Assembly: GCF_030704535.1 (NCBI RefSeq)
Contig: NC_081808.1
Location: 21,951,501 to 22,015,500, forward strand
Reading direction: 5' to 3'
DNA: 64,000 nt
Source: Vitis vinifera
Taxonomy: Eukaryota; Streptophyta; Magnoliopsida; Vitales; Vitaceae
Below, one piece after another: positions 59,938 through 64,000 of the stretch; the stretch's first letter is position 1; every line of letters begins with the position of its first letter. The notes under the pieces were generated by a model, which saw only the letters and a list, made by a program, of their open reading frames with translations, searched no databases and was not told the DNA's origin. The translations under genes and the position numbers were made by a program.

Positions 59938-62900
59938 ATGTTATCAAGGTTGATGAACTTTTTGAGGGCCTGCTGGCGGCCGTCGGCGGAGCGATATATT
60001 CACAAGGGTTCGGATGCAGCTGTCAGGCAAGATGGGCTCCTTTGGTACAAGGACACTGGGCAGCACTTGAATGGTGAGTTCTCTATGGCTGTTGTCCAAG
60101 CTAACAGTTTGCTTGAGGATCAGTGTCAGATTGAATCAGGCTCCTTGAGCTTGCTCGATTCGGGCCCATATGGCACCTTTGTTGGAGTATATGATGGTCA
60201 TGGCGGGCCTGAGACCTCCCGATACATTAATGATCACCTTTTCCAACATCTCAAGGGTAAGAAACCTAACCCAAATCTGAGTTGAGTTTCTATGAGTAGA
60301 ATGTTCTAATTGAATTCCTTGCTGCCTTGTCAGTTTCATGGTTATGATGATTGAATTTTCAAAACTCAAGTTCCTTTTTGTATTTTTTATGGTTCTTATT
60401 TTTGTTCATTGATTTATTTATCAGAATTTTTTCTGCTTCTTATTGTTATGGGTTTATGATGTCTGGGTTCAAATTGTTGCTGCATGATGATTCAGCCAGT
60501 AATGATCTTTTGCAGGCTTCACCTCGGAGCAACAGTCCATGTCAGTGGACGTGATACGAAAAGCATTTCAAGCGACAGAAGACGGTTTTCTTTCTGTTGT
60601 TGCTAAGCAGTGGCCTATGAAACCCCAACTTGCAGCTGTTGGATCTTGCTGCCTGGTTGGTGTGATATGCGGTGGGACCCTTTACATTGCCAATCTTGGT
60701 GATTCCCGTGCTGTTCTAGGAAGGATTGTAAAGGCAACAGGGGATGTTGTTGCCATCCAATTGTCGGAAGAGCATAATGCATCTCAAGAATCTGTTAGAC
60801 AGGAGATGCGTTCTTTGCACCCAGAAGACCCACATATTGTAGTTTTAAAGCACAATGTATGGCGTGTGAAGGGCCTTATACAGGTAAGTTATTTTTGGGT
60901 TAACAGTGATCAATGTTATATTTCATCGAGGGCTCACTTAATTCTCTCACCATTGCTGATTTTGTGCTGTTTCTATTGAAATTATGAGGTGTGTTGTTGT
61001 TTTACTAATAATAGTTTGGAAGCACTTAGTAGCAGTCAACACATTGGATGCAGTTCGAATGGAATAACTGACCTCCCTGACTTGTTCTCTCAGTTCTATG
61101 GATCTTTATGCAAAATAATATATATACAGATTTCTTCCCAGAAACTTGGAGAATGTTAGTATGTATATTCATTAGGATGGTCTTGGTTTTTAGTTGCCAC
61201 AAGGGGTGAGCAGTTAGCTATTAACTCAAAGCAAAGTGAAACTAGAAGTTTCATGTTGAGATGCTGGAAAAATGTGTTTTTAAGTTAGTTGGATTCATAT
61301 TGGTTTTAAAGGTCTGTTAGGGGGTCAACTGTTGGAGTTTTCTGTGCCCCTTTTCTTTTCCTATGCATAAAAATGCAATTGAATTCAAAAATTACAAAGC
61401 TAATAAAATAAATGTTAATCAAACATATAAAATTGCAATTTTGAGTACAAAAAATTACAAAGGCAACAAAATAGTGTGAAACAGGCATGTTGGTTGAATC
61501 TTTTAAGTGAAAATATCTTGTGATGTTTAGATATCATCTCGTACCGTCATTAGTTTTCTGCCATAAGTTTCTGAAGCCCGATAAATTCTGGAAAATATAG
61601 ACAACATGGAAGCCCTCAAGGATTCCCGTAATAATATTGCTGAAAAAAGGCAAAAGAGACTATTGGAAGGCTAATTTGTTAATCTAGTACCTCATCAAAC
61701 ATGTGCATTTTTTTTCATAATAACCAGATGAAATCCTAGTATTTGAAGCTCTAAGTATCGTATATAATAGTAAAATATGATGCTGACAAGGTCTGAATTT
61801 TTCTACTCATATAATTTTGTTATTTCAGAAATATTATTCTATGTTTTATTTTGTCATATAAAAATACTTTATTAACTAAATAAGATGATGACAATCATGC
61901 GTTGACCAATATGCCTAATTTCACATGCTTAGCATTTTTTTTTTGATAGGAACATGCTTAGCATTTTCCTTGCTCAGCCTTTCAGCTTTTAGGCACTAAC
62001 CTACTTGGATGCCCAACTCGAGTGTCCTTGTGTCACTTAGATGCTAGGTGCCAAATATTCTATGCCTACAGGTGTCACTTCACCCCTTCGAAGAAACCAC
62101 CATCTGCCAGATACAAGCTCATTCATCAAGCTAAACAACTTCAAGTGCCCATGCAACCATGTGATGACCTTATCACACAGCTTCAAACTTGTAAGGCCTT
62201 ATTCACATTTTCAGATCACAGGGCTTTGATTTGGGTGGAATTGGTATCACAGTGTTATTGTGATACTCTTAAAAGATAGAGCTTTTAGGTGATTATAGGC
62301 ATTTTACTTCCTCAACCAAGAGTTAAGAGGTTTTCATTCATTGTAAAGTAAACTACTGTTCACGATATGCCAAAACTTCACAATCTTCTTAACCATGGAA
62401 TCTTGAAATTGGAGATTTAATGTATTCCACAGTACCTTTTTCTTGATCCAAGTGAGGAACTGTCCTCTTAGAACCCATTATGTGTTGTTGATTGCAAAAG
62501 ATTCTGGTTGCGCTGGTTTTGGTGGCACCACTGCACCCTTCCCTTACTGTTGATTGTCCAAGATGACCAGTAAATGTCTATTGTGATCCTTGTAGTCTAA
62601 GAGCTTATTGAAAGTCAAACCTGGAAGAGTAGTGCCAAAAGGCAAGAGCTGGGTTTTTTTTTTTTTTTTGGGTGTTTAATCTCTTAATCATTTTTATCTG
62701 ATGACAATTGACAACATGCATGGCAAAGGAGAAGAGGTCATATTTTCTTGTGGTTGATTTTTTGTGTTTTTTTATCTTATTTCTTCTATGCTATTGTGAC
62801 GAGTATATGGCAAACATAACAAATTGTATATTTTGATGTGGATGTTTTGGTAATGCTTCCTTGAAGAATTTGTTGATAATTGATTTACTTGAAGTTGGGT

Positions 62901-64000
62901 GGTAATGTAGTTTTCCATATGGAATTACTTGATTTTTCTTGACATAGTGGACAGTTTTTTCTTACTGTCTCAGTTTTGATATTGCAGATTTCTAGATCTA
63001 TTGGTGATGTATATCTCAAAAAGGCTGAATTTAACAGGGAGCCTTTGTATGTCAAGTTTCGACTTCGGGAGCCTTTGAAAAGGCCAATCTTAAGCGCTGA
63101 ACCTTCAATTTCAGTTCTTGAACTCCAGCCCAATGATCAATTTCTCATATTTGCTTCTGATGGGCTATGGGAGCACCTTAAAAATGAAGAAGCTGTTGAT
63201 ATAGTACAAAATCACCCCCGAAATGTAAGATATCCATCTCTGCACTAGATAGCCATTTCAATTTTGTTAAATGTGGGTTTCTGCATCCATGAATTCTTAG
63301 TAGCTATCAAGTAGCTGTTGATAAGGTTGATTGGTTCTAAAGCACTTGTAGAGCATGGCATATTTATCTCATCAGTAAATGCCAGCTTTGTTTTACTTGT
63401 AATTCTTTTACATCCAAGAATTTCTTGAGACTTGAAATTGGAGCTATATTGGCCTAGTAAGAAAGATTTAATTTCTATTTAGAATCTAGGATTATAAGCT
63501 ATTGGACTTTATGGAACTTCACCTTGGTATTGATAAGTGTCTAGTTGTCACGATATAATTTACAGGCGTAGAAAGAGACATGACTTTGGGTCATCTGTTT
63601 GATCATCAGTGTTGGTTCCTTGGTATAACTTGAGTTCTGCTCCTTCATTGTAGTTTGCCTAGAATCTATTTCTTTACTTAATGCAGATTTCTGTCCATCA
63701 TGTGCTATGATAAACTGGATTCTATTTCTTATGATCATTATCTCTATCATTTGTTTATTTGGACTCAATCATGGATGTGAATTGAACCTCTTACAGGTTA
63801 TAGATGAAGACGTGCATCAAACACCATCTTAGAGATGAACTAAAAATATTGGAAAATGTGATTTTTACATTCTTTCCTTCATGCAGGGAAGTGCTCGGAG
63901 GTTGGTGAAAGCTGCCTTGCAGGAAGCAGCTAAGAAAAGAGAAATGAGGTACTCAGATTTGAAGAAGATAGATCGTGGTGTCCGGCGGCATTTCCATGAT
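59938..64000 (+). CDS. Protein phosphatase 2C, clade D type (partial at right edge)
   Basis: Exons: 59938-60256, 60516-60883, 62988-63224, 63887-64000 (continuing beyond the window). GT/AG introns; the phases join cleanly. The 346 visible residues begin [20 protein letters not shown], the typical N-terminus of plant clade D PP2Cs. Metal-binding and catalytic motifs: VYDGHGG (Asp86), [26 protein letters not shown] (split here by wording: VGSCCL, then NLGDSRAV), [12 protein letters not shown] and [10 protein letters not shown]. The visible end [13 protein letters not shown] is conserved near the C-terminus of the family; about 40 residues should follow. Known role: Ser/Thr dephosphorylation, in clade D of plasma-membrane H+-ATPases under control of SAUR proteins. 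Assigning that role to this gene is inference. Confidence 0.93.
61923..61967 (-). mobile_element. Minimal retroposed tail with perfect 16-bp duplication (PP2C intron 2)
   Basis: ACATGCTTAGCATTTT occurs at 61923-61938 and again at 61952-61967. Between them are only 13 bases, TTTTTTGATAGGA. On the minus strand this reads TCCTATCAAAAAA, the tail form seen in LINE 3' ends. It looks like an almost fully 5'-truncated LINE insertion. Confidence 0.55.

Noticed and set aside
59811..60077. 88-codon frame overlapping PP2C exon 1
   Set aside because: Its ATG lies in the predicted leader intron and the frame overlaps a well-supported PP2C exon in another frame. It is a shadow frame.
62022..62279. Open frame in PP2C intron 2
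   Set aside because: Intronic, no recognisable domain, no splice sites that would include it.
1..64000. CRISPR array, bacterial operon or transferred gene cluster
   Set aside because: No regularly spaced repeats with unique spacers; all real genes are plant genes with introns or plant-family homology, and no stretch shows foreign composition apart from known transposon types.

Overview
The window is nuclear DNA of a plant: split genes with GT/AG introns, AT-rich T-tracted introns, Ty1/Copia retrotransposons, LINE and SINE remnants and many small inverted-repeat elements. The gene families point to a woody eudicot. The overall look suggests grapevine (Vitis), but that is an inference from memory, not a database match.

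Layout, left to right. (1) 1-50 (-): the first codons of a gene that runs off the left edge, with a TATA box behind it. (2) 2356-11480 (+): a 7-exon ESF1-type pre-rRNA processing gene. Its promoter carries the site II/telo-box combination usual for ribosome-biogenesis genes, and its introns carry a SINE and other repeats. (3) 14351-19123 (-) and 27572-30990 (-): two tandem paralogues of a GPI-anchored-type aspartyl protease (family A1). I could resolve all 10 exons of each; nine of ten exon lengths are identical. (4) 20426-27096, between the paralogues: a nonautonomous hAT-like element split by an almost complete Copia element with its own 5-bp target duplication. (5) 31-43.9 kb: a long gene-poor stretch with LINE reverse-transcriptase fragments, two further hAT-like elements with exact 8-bp target duplications, and fold-back repeats. 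(6) 43946-46417 (-): an intronless OSCA/CSC1 channel gene (OSCA4.1-like). (7) 47733-53360 (-): an older, more decayed Copia of the same family, also with an exact 5-bp target duplication. (8) 53.4-58.8 kb: AT-rich DNA with a cluster of related small inverted-repeat elements. (9) 59938-64000 (+): a clade-D protein phosphatase 2C, cut by the right edge.

The genes are ordinary plant housekeeping, signalling and secretory genes; nothing shows that they form one pathway. From memory of Arabidopsis gene order, the aspartyl protease, OSCA4.1 and PP2C neighbourhoods resemble two separate Arabidopsis segments, so this window may keep an ancestral linkage.

I found no new defence, metabolic or CRISPR-like system. 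The most unusual observations are in the mobile DNA: a TGA shared by both Copia copies between gag and pol with an otherwise open frame after it, an 11-residue tandem repeat in the integrase-RT linker, LTRs of one element that differ by exact loss of a 48-bp palindromic block, and a 13-bp insert flanked by a perfect 16-bp duplication.
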